A stretch of DNA of 64,000 nucleotides, taken from Viola odorata (taxonomy: Eukaryota > Streptophyta > Magnoliopsida > Malpighiales > Violaceae). The notes beneath the pieces were generated by a model. It had not been told where the DNA came from. It worked only from the letters and a program-made list of their open reading frames with translations, and did not search any database. Made by a program: the position numbers and the translations under genes. Positions 25,889-33,627 of this stretch are shown in pieces. The stretch covers positions 7,690,501 to 7,754,500 of the forward strand of contig OY829539.1 of NCBI GenBank assembly GCA_963691705.1, in the 5' to 3' direction. Each line of letters begins with the position of its first letter. The first letter of the stretch is position 1.

Positions 25889-26205
25889 ATACATATTTTC
25901 CTTGGTTGATCATCCATAGAAACGAGTCTCAATCTTGGCCCTCGGAGTATATCTTGATCAAGCAATCGTTCGTGTGATTGTCGCTACTTTGTGTGTGCTT
26001 ATCTCCGTCCCTTCCTTCCTTCTTCTAAATCCCGGTAACTCTCATCTTTCCATCACTCTTTTATGTACTTTCTCCGCTGCAACTCGTAAATCTTGTGTCT
26101 TTTCTTCTTATGGTCATAGTTGTCGCTAGATAATTCGATTCGGCTAGATCCTCTGTAAGCTCCATTGTAATCCGGCCTAATAGCCCTAGGCAGGATCGCA
26201 TCAAG

Positions 26206-26217
26206 TGGTAGCGGAGC
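26206..26217 (+). other. Primer-binding site, initiator-tRNA-Met type
   Basis: TGGTAGCGGAGC starts two bases after the 5' LTR. It matches the usual plant initiator-methionine site TGGTATCAGAGC at 10 of 12 positions. Position and spacing are as expected for minus-strand priming. Confidence 0.8.
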
Positions 26218-26728
26218 TTTTGGCCGCCTATCGAATTTTTCTAGTTTTCTTCAAAAGTGTTAGAACCTTCCTTTCTTGATATCTTGAGTTTAGTTGGTTA
26301 TTTTAGATATATATTTCAAGTGAGCTATTGATTGTTGGTTGTGATCACTTTGGCAAAATTAAAATTTTGAAATCTTGAGAAAATCATTTGGGTGTGTTCT
26401 TGGTGTTCATCTTGAGTTCTTGGTGTTCTTGGCTCTTAACACTTTTTGATCCAAAATTAATACACAAAAGTCTTGACCAAGTGTTTAGCCAAATAATTAA
26501 TTAAATTCCCCTCACTTGGCCGGCCAACACATACACAAGAGTCAAACATCCTCATCCTTTGCATTAAATGCAACAAGCCAACTCACCCTAGTCTTTTTGA
26601 CAATTTGACCAAAGGAACCAACATTCCTAACTAAATAATTCAAGTCCAACTAAATAAACTCACTTCTTCCTCAAGGACAGCACGTCCTCTTCCTTTCCTA
26701 GTGTCCAGCTGTCCTTTTCATTTTATTT

Positions 26729-26822
26729 AAGTCTTAAACTCAAGTCTTAAACCACTAAAATACTAAACTTGAGTTTTAATCTTTCTTGAGTCCTAAGCTT
26801 AAAATATTCAAGTCCTAAACCT
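26729..26822 (+). repeat. Degenerate CAAGTCTTAAAC short repeats in leader
   Basis: Several imperfect copies of AAGTC(T/C)TAAAC occur within about 95 bp, for example near 26729, 26741 and 26809, with further variants such as GAGTCCTAAGC between them. They are probably replication-slippage products in the non-coding leader. No function is evident. Confidence 0.5.
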
Positions 26823-27157
26823 CAAATCTTTTTCTTTAAAATTCTGAAATACTTCCTTGAGTCTTTTACTCCTTTAAACCAAATAATTCCAGCTTTCTTC
26901 CCTTCCAACGGAAAATTCAAAGTTTTCCCTCAAAACTGAAATTTTGAATTTTTTCTTTGGAATTTTGCATTTTTTTTCCAGCTTTCTCTCGAGTCTCTTG
27001 TTTAATCCTTCCTCCTCTTGTTCTAGTCTTGAGCACTTGCGAAGGTAATTGTTGACGAATTGCTTGATTCGAATCATAAGTTTGTTTGCGGCAACAAGTT
27101 GTGTGGTGAGCAAGCTTTGTGGGTGGATGTATTGAGCGATTTGTGAGGCTATCTTTT

Positions 27158-27330
27158 GCGAGTGATTAAACACGAGTGTTAAACACGTGAGGGAGAGAAT
27201 TATTTTTCTAACCCTTGTTTAAGTGTGCAGGTACACGGAGAACGCGAAGTTGAGTGTTTGTGAGCACGTATTTTTCGAGTGACCTAAACACCTAAACACG
27301 AGTGTTTAAACACGTGAGGGAGAGATTATT
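27158..27330 (+). repeat. Duplicated leader motif similar to the satellite
   Basis: Two copies, about 27158-27204 and 27276-27330, share GAGTGA, TAAACACGAGTGTT, AAACACGTGAGGGAGAG and ATTATT. The second copy also contains the 12-bp palindrome GTGTTTAAACAC. The satellite has the same succession at monomer positions 391-457: ATTTTGAGTGACTAAACA, then GAGTGAGTAAACAC, then GTGAGGG. The similarity is seen directly; common descent is inferred. Confidence 0.7.
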
Positions 27331-27368
27331 ACTAACATCTATATATATATAGTTGTTCAACTTTTCAG
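27187..27368 (+). other. Candidate 5' UTR intron
   Basis: A donor-like ACAC/GTGAGGG at 27187 pairs with an acceptor CTTTTCAG ending at 27368. A full branch-site consensus, TACTAAC (27330-27336), lies 32 bases before that acceptor. The resulting 182-base intron has a normal plant size and would place the ATG six bases into the next exon. This is sequence pattern only; a second donor-like GTGAGGG at 27314 would give too short an intron. Confidence 0.35.
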
Positions 27369-27373
27369 GCACA

Positions 27374-30300
27374 ATGTCGCAAGATAGTGATCGTGAATCT
27401 TGTGACCAAGAAGAGTACTATGATGATGATACTTCACAATGCCATGATGACGATAGTGGTTATGAATCGTACGGTGATGCTAGCGACCACTCCAATGATG
27501 ATGAGGATTTTGAACCAAGTGGTGAAAGTGGTGACGAGTCATGTAGTGAAGCTAGTTGCAAATTTGATGATGATGAGCATTTTGAACCGTGTGATGAAAT
27601 TGGCGATGAATATAGCATTGATAGTGAGGATAAGTGCCAAGATGAAAGTGGAGCAACTTATAGCGAGGGTGAAGACCATGAAGAGACTTCAAGTCCTCGT
27701 CTCTTAATCCGTGGCTCAACTTCAAGTTGTAGTGAGGATGACGACGACGAAGATTTTCCAAGTCTTCACATCTCAAGCTATGGCCTCGGTTCCATTGCAC
27801 ACCAAAGCCTTGGCCATGGCCTTGAATCTAGAAAACACTTCATTTCCTCAAGTGTACAAGTCCGCACTAAACAAGATGGGCCGCCAAGCCGAGTTCCTCC
27901 TTCTCCTCATTCGAGAGTTCTATCTCACCAAGGCCGAACGCCTCCTCATTCTCCTCCAAGGGTTCGACCCCACCAAGGTCGTCCAAGTGAGCAAGACTTT
28001 TCTTTCGCTTCTACATTTGAGTCTACATTGGAAGCAGTCCAACCGGCCCAATTCACTCAACAACAACAACCACAACTCACTCCATCTCAATCCTTTAAAA
28101 CACGTTCGAGAAATGACATTTTTGAAGGGATTGAAAGGAATGTGGCTGAGCTTCAAGCCATTGCGGCAAGGAAGAGTGAAAAACGTAAGGTTGAACAAGA
28201 GAGAAAAAGAAGAGAGCGAGAGATAAAAGAAAAGAGAGAGTGTGGAGAGAAGAAAGTAAGCGATGAGGAAAATACACGGCATGAAAAAAGTAAGCATGCC
28301 AATGAGAGTGAGTGCAACCACACCCGTGAGAATGAGTTGAGTGAGCTTATTGAGCCAAATCAATTTCAAGTTTTTGACAACCTTCTGTTTGAATTATATT
28401 ATGAAAATCCGTTGTTTGAACTTGAAATTGAGGCAAAAGAAAGTGAGCAAAACAACCCCCATGAAAAAAGTGAGCATGGGTTGAGAGATTGTGAGCAAAA
28501 CAGCCCGCATGAAAAGAAAGAGCATGCGAGAGAGAAACACACACATGAGAGGAGTGAATATATAGAAAAATTAAGAGAAGAGAGTGAGGAAAAGAAGCAA
28601 ACTGAAATTGTGGGAGTTATTGATCCAATGAGCGTGCCTTTGTGCAATGAGGATCAATTAGCTCACTCTAACATTGACCCCTCTTTTCCTACTGTTGATG
28701 TGTCTTTCTTGCAGGAAGTTTCGAAGGGTTGTCGCGAACATACGCCCCCAAATGTTCCAAGGAGCGAAGGTGGTTATAAACCATCAATCCTCGGAGGCAT
28801 TGGAAGCGAAATTGCTCAACATTGGTGCTCCCAACGGCAAGGCCTTGAGGTAAACCGCCCTCACCTTTCCGCTTTGCCCGAAAGGTACGTACCAAACCCT
28901 TCTTTGAATGCTCAATTGTTTGAGGTTGTTCAATTCACTCACCCTTATTCACATGATGAAATTTTGTATGACAACCATGTAGCATGTGATAAGGGATCAT
29001 TCTTGCATTTCGTTGAGCATGACTCTTTAATCCGTGTATTGGAAAGCCCCTTGGGTACGACCTTATTTGCGTACACCAAAAACCACCTCGTACCCTTCGT
29101 CAAGCATGATCCTTCTTGGTTTGAGCATGGAGATTACTTGTGTGAAAAGTTTGTGGAGAGTGTTAAAACTCCTAATTTGTATTTCATCAAGTATGACCCT
29201 TTCTTGCTCAAACGTGCTAATTTTTGTAATTTATCGGATAGTATGTATGATTTATTTACATGTTGTTTTCATTTGGAATCCCTGATTGATTGGCATGAAG
29301 TATGGAAACAATTCTTTTGCTCCAACTTATTGAAATTTTCTTGGCCTAATTACTGCAAGGAATTGTGTTTCTTTTTGTGCCGATTGCTTGGTATTCCAAA
29401 GCATTTTGTGAATGGGCGTGTGGCTCAATTTTCTTGGCTGGTCCTTATAGGCCGCTTTGAGAAAATGACCCACCGCCTAAGTTGTTCAATGATTGGTGAT
29501 ACCATGCGCATTCTTAATGTTGTCCTAAAGACCGATGTGTTTAAATGTGAAAGGGATGTGCATGATTTTGAATTGAATAAACTTTGCTTTGCCAAGTGTA
29601 GCCTACATGAGTTATTTGTGGATAATATGCACTTAAATACCATGGGTATGTTGTGTGTTAGGAAAACACAAATTCTTGGCCCGAATTTGTCAAGAATTAA
29701 TTGGTTTAATTCTTATGAGAAATTGTGTTTTCTCTTGCGGAATTTGTTTGGTATTTTCAAGTGCATTGTGCTTGTGTGTAGTGCTCAATTCTCTTGGCTT
29801 GTTGTGGTGAGCCGAAGAGAAAAGATAAGTTATTATGTCGGCTGTTCTACACTTTGTGATGCCATCCGTATTGTGCATGAATTTTTTCAAAATGATGTGC
29901 ATCCATGTGCAATCACTATTGTTGATTTGTTCTTGGACCGACATGTGCATACGCATGCGCAATTGCGCCCTCTTGGTATCTCACCTTTGTTTTCAAGCGT
30001 TTTTAAGTTTGCAGGTGAGACGAATAAGGTCATGGATTCGAGGACGAATCCTTTTGAAGAGGGAGAGGTTGATGCGATCACGGGTCCAAGAATCCGACAT
30101 TTTGGCCAAAGGAACGACCATGGGCAACCGAACTTTACAAATGATCAAAAACCATGCCCACGGTTGAGGTTCAAGCGCCAAATCCTCACAATCCTAGGCC
30201 TAGACGCACGGAATTCCCAAGAAGGCCGAGAAATCCATGACGTAGAGGTGTGTCTAACCCAAGCAAGTCACCAGGCCACGCACACTCATTCCAAGGCCTT

Positions 30301-30622
30301 GGCCACAAATGCTCCATCTATGCAAGTCAGAATTGTGTCGCCTAGTCTCCACCAGAATATGGACAAGAAAATGGTTCCCAATTTGAGAGATCAGAAGCTT
30401 GATGGAAACTTTAAGATGTTAGCTTTCATTTGGGACAAGTTTCAGGTCAATCGGACGGGTGGATCAAAAGTTAGGCTACTCGACATTTTGGCGCGCAGGA
30501 AGGAAAATGCTAGCGTGATCACAGTTAGGCCTAACCGTGAATCACGCTACCTTCTGATGTGGGAGCTGATCCTTGGGTGCCTTACCGTGATCACGGTTCG
30601 TTCTAACCGTGAATCACGGTAG
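27374..30622 (+). CDS. Long retrotransposon open frame, 1082 aa, function unknown
   Basis: The start is the first ATG, just after a CTTTTCAG acceptor-like site; the frame is open upstream to 27353 but only from a TTG. Regions seen: residues 1-132 are very acidic (Asp/Glu/Ser-rich); about 169-207 is Pro/Arg-rich with two HQGR repeats; 254-293 is a Lys/Arg/Glu-rich segment likely to form a coiled coil; 302-395 carries HEK repeats (two NPHEK/SPHEK copies); about 540-610 has three F-V/I-E/K-H/Y-D motifs; 625-864 is a 120-residue tandem duplication rich in Cys, Phe and Leu. From about residue 899 the frame lies inside the 3' LTR, after crossing the polypurine tract. No gag, CCHC, protease, reverse transcriptase or integrase motif is visible. 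Because a 1-kb frame remains intact it may be expressed, but youth of the insertion could also explain this. It could be a diverged gag-like or env-like protein, or captured sequence. Confidence 0.6.
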   Translation: MSQDSDRESCDQEEYYDDDTSQCHDDDSGYESYGDASDHSNDDEDFEPSGESGDESCSEASCKFDDDEHFEPCDEIGDEYSIDSEDKCQDESGATYSEGEDHEETSSPRLLIRGSTSSCSEDDDDEDFPSLHISSYGLGSIAHQSLGHGLESRKHFISSSVQVRTKQDGPPSRVPPSPHSRVLSHQGRTPPHSPPRVRPHQGRPSEQDFSFASTFESTLEAVQPAQFTQQQQPQLTPSQSFKTRSRNDIFEGIERNVAELQAIAARKSEKRKVEQERKRREREIKEKRECGEKKVSDEENTRHEKSKHANESECNHTRENELSELIEPNQFQVFDNLLFELYYENPLFELEIEAKESEQNNPHEKSEHGLRDCEQNSPHEKKEHAREKHTHERSEYIEKLREESEEKKQTEIVGVIDPMSVPLCNEDQLAHSNIDPSFPTVDVSFLQEVSKGCREHTPPNVPRSEGGYKPSILGGIGSEIAQHWCSQRQGLEVNRPHLSALPERYVPNPSLNAQLFEVVQFTHPYSHDEILYDNHVACDKGSFLHFVEHDSLIRVLESPLGTTLFAYTKNHLVPFVKHDPSWFEHGDYLCEKFVESVKTPNLYFIKYDPFLLKRANFCNLSDSMYDLFTCCFHLESLIDWHEVWKQFFCSNLLKFSWPNYCKELCFFLCRLLGIPKHFVNGRVAQFSWLVLIGRFEKMTHRLSCSMIGDTMRILNVVLKTDVFKCERDVHDFELNKLCFAKCSLHELFVDNMHLNTMGMLCVRKTQILGPNLSRINWFNSYEKLCFLLRNLFGIFKCIVLVCSAQFSWLVVVSRREKISYYVGCSTLCDAIRIVHEFFQNDVHPCAITIVDLFLDRHVHTHAQLRPLGISPLFSSVFKFAGETNKVMDSRTNPFEEGEVDAITGPRIRHFGQRNDHGQPNFTNDQKPCPRLRFKRQILTILGLDARNSQEGREIHDVEVCLTQASHQATHTHSKALATNAPSMQVRIVSPSLHQNMDKKMVPNLRDQKLDGNFKMLAFIWDKFQVNRTGGSKVRLLDILARRKENASVITVRPNRESRYLLMWELILGCLTVITVRSNRESR
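29246..29965 (+). repeat. Tandem 120-codon duplication inside the long frame
   Basis: Unit 1 is 29246-29605 and unit 2 is 29606-29965, exactly 360 bases apart. Aligned residues include DLF/ELF, KELCFFLCRLLGI with EKLCFLLRNLFGI, AQFSWLVLIGR with AQFSWLVVVSR, and a C-S-x5-D-x-x-R-I segment. The copies are diverged, so the duplication is old compared with the insertion, and conservation of frame and key residues suggests past selection on protein. Confidence 0.75.
30056..30068 (+). other. Polypurine tract
   Basis: GAAGAGGGAGAGG followed by one T and then the 3' LTR at 30070. This is the expected plus-strand priming site. It is also translated, as part of PFEEGE, in the long open frame. Confidence 0.85.
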
Positions 30623-30797
30623 GAGTTGTGTCGAGCGTGATCACGTTTAGTCCTTAACGTGAATCACGCTACCTTCGGGAGTAATTCGAGTTTTGTGGAG
30701 CATCCTTACCGTGATCACGGTAAGGACTAACCGTGATCACGTTAAGGAGATTTTGGCTAACGTGATCACGTTAGCCTCTTAACGTGAATCACGTTAA
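30511..30797. promoter_or_regulatory. Palindrome cluster in 3' LTR U3
   Basis: The exact copy of the 25341-25627 cluster. The perfect 22-bp palindromes are at 30704-30725 and 30755-30776, and the 19-bp one at 30779-30797. In this copy the stop codon of the long frame (30620-30622) falls inside the second paired-arm structure. Confidence 0.8.
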
Positions 30798-30849
30798 CCT
30801 CTGTTTTGGGACGAATTTTGGGCTTTTCAAGCCCAATTTGTGTACAAGC

Positions 30850-30857
30850 TATAAATA
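30850..30857 (+). promoter_or_regulatory. TATA box of 3' LTR
   Basis: TATAAATA, identical to the 5' copy. If active here it would drive transcription outward into the right satellite array on the plus strand. Confidence 0.7.
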
Positions 30858-31373
30858 GGTTTCTTCTTTCTTTCTTGAAGGAGCTTAGACATTTGGTTGA
30901 TGTTTGTAAAGTGAGATTACTCCTTTCTCTTATCATCCTAAGCCTTGGCTCATCACTTTAATTCCTTGAGAGGGATCGCTTGAGTTTGAGATTACTCCTC
31001 CCGATCTCTCTCCGGGAAATCAAAGCTTGTAATTGTATTGATGATTTTAGTGAATGAAATACATATTTTCCTTGGTTGATCATCCATAGAAACGAGTCTC
31101 AATCTTGGCCCTCGGAGTATATCTTGATCAAGCAATCGTTCGTGTGATTGTCGCTACTTTGTGTGTGCTTATCTCCGTCCCTTCCTTCCTTCTTCTAAAT
31201 CCCGGTAACTCTCATCTTTCCATCACTCTTTTATGTACTTTCTCCGCTGCAACTCGTAAATCTTGTGTCTTTTCTTCTTATGGTCATAGTTGTCGCTAGA
31301 TAATTCGATTCGGCTAGATCCTCTGTAAGCTCCATTGTAATCCGGCCTAATAGCCCTAGGCAGGATCGCATCA

Positions 31374-31378
31374 GGCCT
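31374..31378. repeat. Target-site duplication, right copy (GGCCT)
   Basis: GGCCT directly follows the 3' LTR and continues into GATGTGGAAAAG, the normal monomer sequence. It pairs with 24895-24899. Confidence 0.95.
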
Positions 31379-33627
31379 GATGTGGAAAAGTTCTACCTTT
31401 GGGGTCGGTATCCCAATGCTTTAATGCAGGTGTGCATCTAGGCAGGAAGCGCCTTATCGAGACCTCGGCAATTGACGGGTTTGATCATTCCAGTGCTTTG
31501 GTTGTTTGTGTTCATGTTTTGGGACTGTTTTTTATTTTGTGAATGCTCAAGGGCGAGCATTGGGCAGCGTGGGGATATTTGATTACATGTATTTTATGCA
31601 TGTTTTTCCTTCCATTCTTACCTCGATTTAGGCCTTGATACTACTAATTCGCTCGTGTTTCCATCTTTCTCGCAGATCAACTCCAAGAAGGAGAAATGTG
31701 CGAAAAGACATACTTTCTGGGCAATTTCAGAAGAGTTTAAGCTTCAAGACTAGCGTCGAGACCATAGACACCAATTTCTCCATGTACTAATGTACTCGGA
31801 TTGATATGCAAACTCTATTTTTGTGCTGTGTTATCTGCATTTTGAGTGACTAAACATATAGCCTTGTTTGCGAGCGAGTGAGTAAACACATATCTGGTGA
31901 GGGCTGCTCGTGACTAGGCCTGATGTGGAAAAGTTCTACCTTTGGGGTCGGTATCCCAATGCTTTAATGCAGGTGTGCATCTAGGCAGGAAGCGTCTTAT
32001 CGAGACCTCGGCAATTGACGGGTTTGATCATTCCAGTGCTTTGGTTATTTGTGTTCATGTTTTGAAACTGTTTTTTATTTTGTGAATGCTCAAGGGCGAG
32101 CATTGGGCAGTGTGGGGATATTTGATTACATGTATTTTATGCATGTTTTTCCTTCCATTCTTACCTCGATTTAGGCCTTGATACTACTAATTCACTCGTG
32201 TTTCCATCTCTATCGCAGATCAAGGCCAAGAAGCAGAAATGTGCTAAAAGACATACTTTCTGGGCAATTTCAGAAGAGTTTAAGCTTCAAGACTAGCGTC
32301 GAGACCATAGACACCAATTTCTCCATGTACTAAGTTACTCGAATTGATATGCAAACTCTATTTTTGTGCTGTGTTATCTGCATTTTGAGTGACTAAACAT
32401 ATAGCCTTGTTTGCGAGCGAGTGAGTAAACACATATCTGGTGAGGGATGCTCGTGACTAGGCCTGATGTGGAAAAGTTCTACCTTTGGGGTCGGTATCCC
32501 AATGCTTTAATGCAGGTGTGCATCTAGGCAGGAAGCGCCTTATCGAGACCTCGGCAATTGTCGGGTTTGATCATTCCTGCGCTTTGGTTGTTTGTGTTCA
32601 TGTTTTGGGACTGTTTTTTATTTTGTGAATGCTCAAGGGCGAGAATTGGGCAGTGTGGGGATATTTGATTTCATGTATTTTATGCATGTTTTTCCTTCCA
32701 TTCTTACCTTGATTTAGGCCTTGATACTACTAATTCGCTCGTGTTTCCATCTTTATCGCAGATCAAGGCCAAGAAGCAGAAATGTGCTAAACGACATACT
32801 TTCTGGGCAATTTCAGAAGAGTTTAAGCTTCAAGACTAGCGTCGAGACCATAGACACCAATTTCTCCATGTACTAATGTACTCGGATTGATATGCAAACT
32901 CTATTTTTGTGCTGTGTTATCTGCATTTTGAGTGACTAAACATATAGCCTTGTTTGCGAGCGAGTGAGTAAACACATATCTGGTGAGGGCTGCTCGTGAC
33001 TAGGCCTGATGTGGAAAAGTTCTACCTTTGGGGTCGGTATCCCAATGCTTTAATGCAGGTGTGCATCTAGGCAGGAAGCGCCATATCGAGACCTCGGCAA
33101 TTGTCGGGTTTGATCATTCCTGCGCTTTGGTTGTTTGTGTTCATGTTTTGGGACTATTTTTTATTTTGTGAATGCTCAAGGGCGAGAATTGGGCAATGTG
33201 GGGATATTTGATTTCATGAATTTTATGCATGTTTTTCCTTCCATTCTTACCTTGATTTAGGCCTTGATACTACTAATTCGCTCGTGTTTCCATCTTTATC
33301 GCAGATCAAGGCCAAGAAGCAGAAATGTGCTAAACGACATACTTTCTGGGCAATTTCAGAAGAGTTTAAGCTTCAAGACTAGCGTCGAGACCATAGACAC
33401 CAATTTCTCCATGTACTAATGTACTCGGATTGATATGCAAACTCTATTTTTGTGCTGTGTTATCTGCATTTTGAGTGACTAAACATATAGCCTTGTTTGC
33501 GAGCGAGTGAGTAAACACATATCTGGTGAGGGCTGCTCATGACTAGGCCTGATGTGGAAAAGTTCTACCTTTGGGGTCGGTATCCCAATGCTTTAATGCA
33601 GGTGTGCATCTAGGCAGGAAGCGCCTT

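Larger units (their letters stand above)
24900..26203 (+). repeat. 5' long terminal repeat
   Basis: Begins TGATGCGATC and ends GATCGCATCA, a perfect 10-base terminal inverted repeat with the standard TG...CA ends. It is 1304 bp, the same length as the 3' copy, and differs from it at 25134 only. U3 is about 0.8 kb and contains a palindrome cluster (25341-25627). A TATA box follows at 25680, with transcription likely to start 25-35 bases downstream. A possible poly(A) signal lies near 25883. Open frames inside the LTR, at 24994-25452 and 25935-26129, begin with TTG and are not supported as genes; the first is the LTR copy of the tail of the long internal frame. Confidence 0.97.
26204..27373 (+). 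other. Untranslated leader of the retrotransposon
   Basis: An AT-rich 1.17-kb stretch between the 5' LTR and the first ATG of the long frame. It holds the primer-binding site, short direct repeats of TTCTTGGTGTTC (about 26398-26430), degenerate copies of CAAGTCTTAAAC (26729-26822) and a duplicated satellite-like motif (27158-27330). A minus-strand open frame of 99 codons (26874-27173) has no recognisable domain and is not called. Splice-like signals near 27187 and 27368 allow a possible 5' UTR intron. Confidence 0.8.
24900..31373 (+). mobile_element. Complete, young, non-autonomous LTR retrotransposon (LARD-like)
   Basis: A 6474-bp element inserted in the same orientation as the satellite. 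Parts in order: 5' LTR (1304 bp), primer-binding site, leader, a 1082-codon open frame, polypurine tract, 3' LTR (1304 bp). A 5-bp target duplication flanks it. The LTRs differ at one position by eye (A at 25134, C at 30304). At a commonly used plant LTR rate of 1.3e-8 per site per year, that is of the order of 30,000 years. I find no aspartic protease, reverse transcriptase (Y-x-D-D), RNase H, integrase zinc or catalytic motif, and no CCHC box, so mobility would need enzymes supplied by another element. The residues just before the 3' LTR (SRTNPFEEGE) recall, from memory, the tail of some plant Ty3-type polyproteins. That is a weak hint only, and the superfamily is otherwise undecided. Confidence 0.95.
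30070..31373 (+). repeat. 3' long terminal repeat
   Basis: A 1304-bp copy of the 5' LTR at an offset of 5170, with one difference found (C at 30304 versus A at 25134). It carries the same palindrome cluster (30511-30797), TATA box (30850-30857) and possible poly(A) signal (31053-31058). The first 553 bases encode the last 183 residues and stop codon of the long frame. Its end and the following target bases form a chance 14-bp palindrome, CATCAGGCCTGATG (31369-31382). Confidence 0.97.

Noticed and set aside
25935..26129. 64-codon open frame in both LTRs (also 31105-31299)
   Set aside because: It begins with TTG, is short, has no recognisable domain, and lies in the R/U5 part of the LTR.
26874..27173. 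Minus-strand 99-codon frame in the leader
   Set aside because: A Lys-rich low-complexity product antisense to the leader, with no promoter or domain to support it.
27374..30069. Search for reverse transcriptase, integrase, protease and CCHC motifs in the internal region
   Set aside because: No Y-x-D-D, D-S/T-G, CCHC or HHCC arrangement was seen in the long frame, so an autonomous element was rejected.
27387..30181. Several overlapping open frames in other frames and on the minus strand across the long frame
   Set aside because: They are shadows of the 1082-codon frame caused by its biased composition; none has a domain.
31369..31382. 14-bp palindrome at the 3' LTR junction
   Set aside because: It forms by chance because the LTR ends CATCA and the target continues GGCCTGATG; it is absent at the 5' junction.
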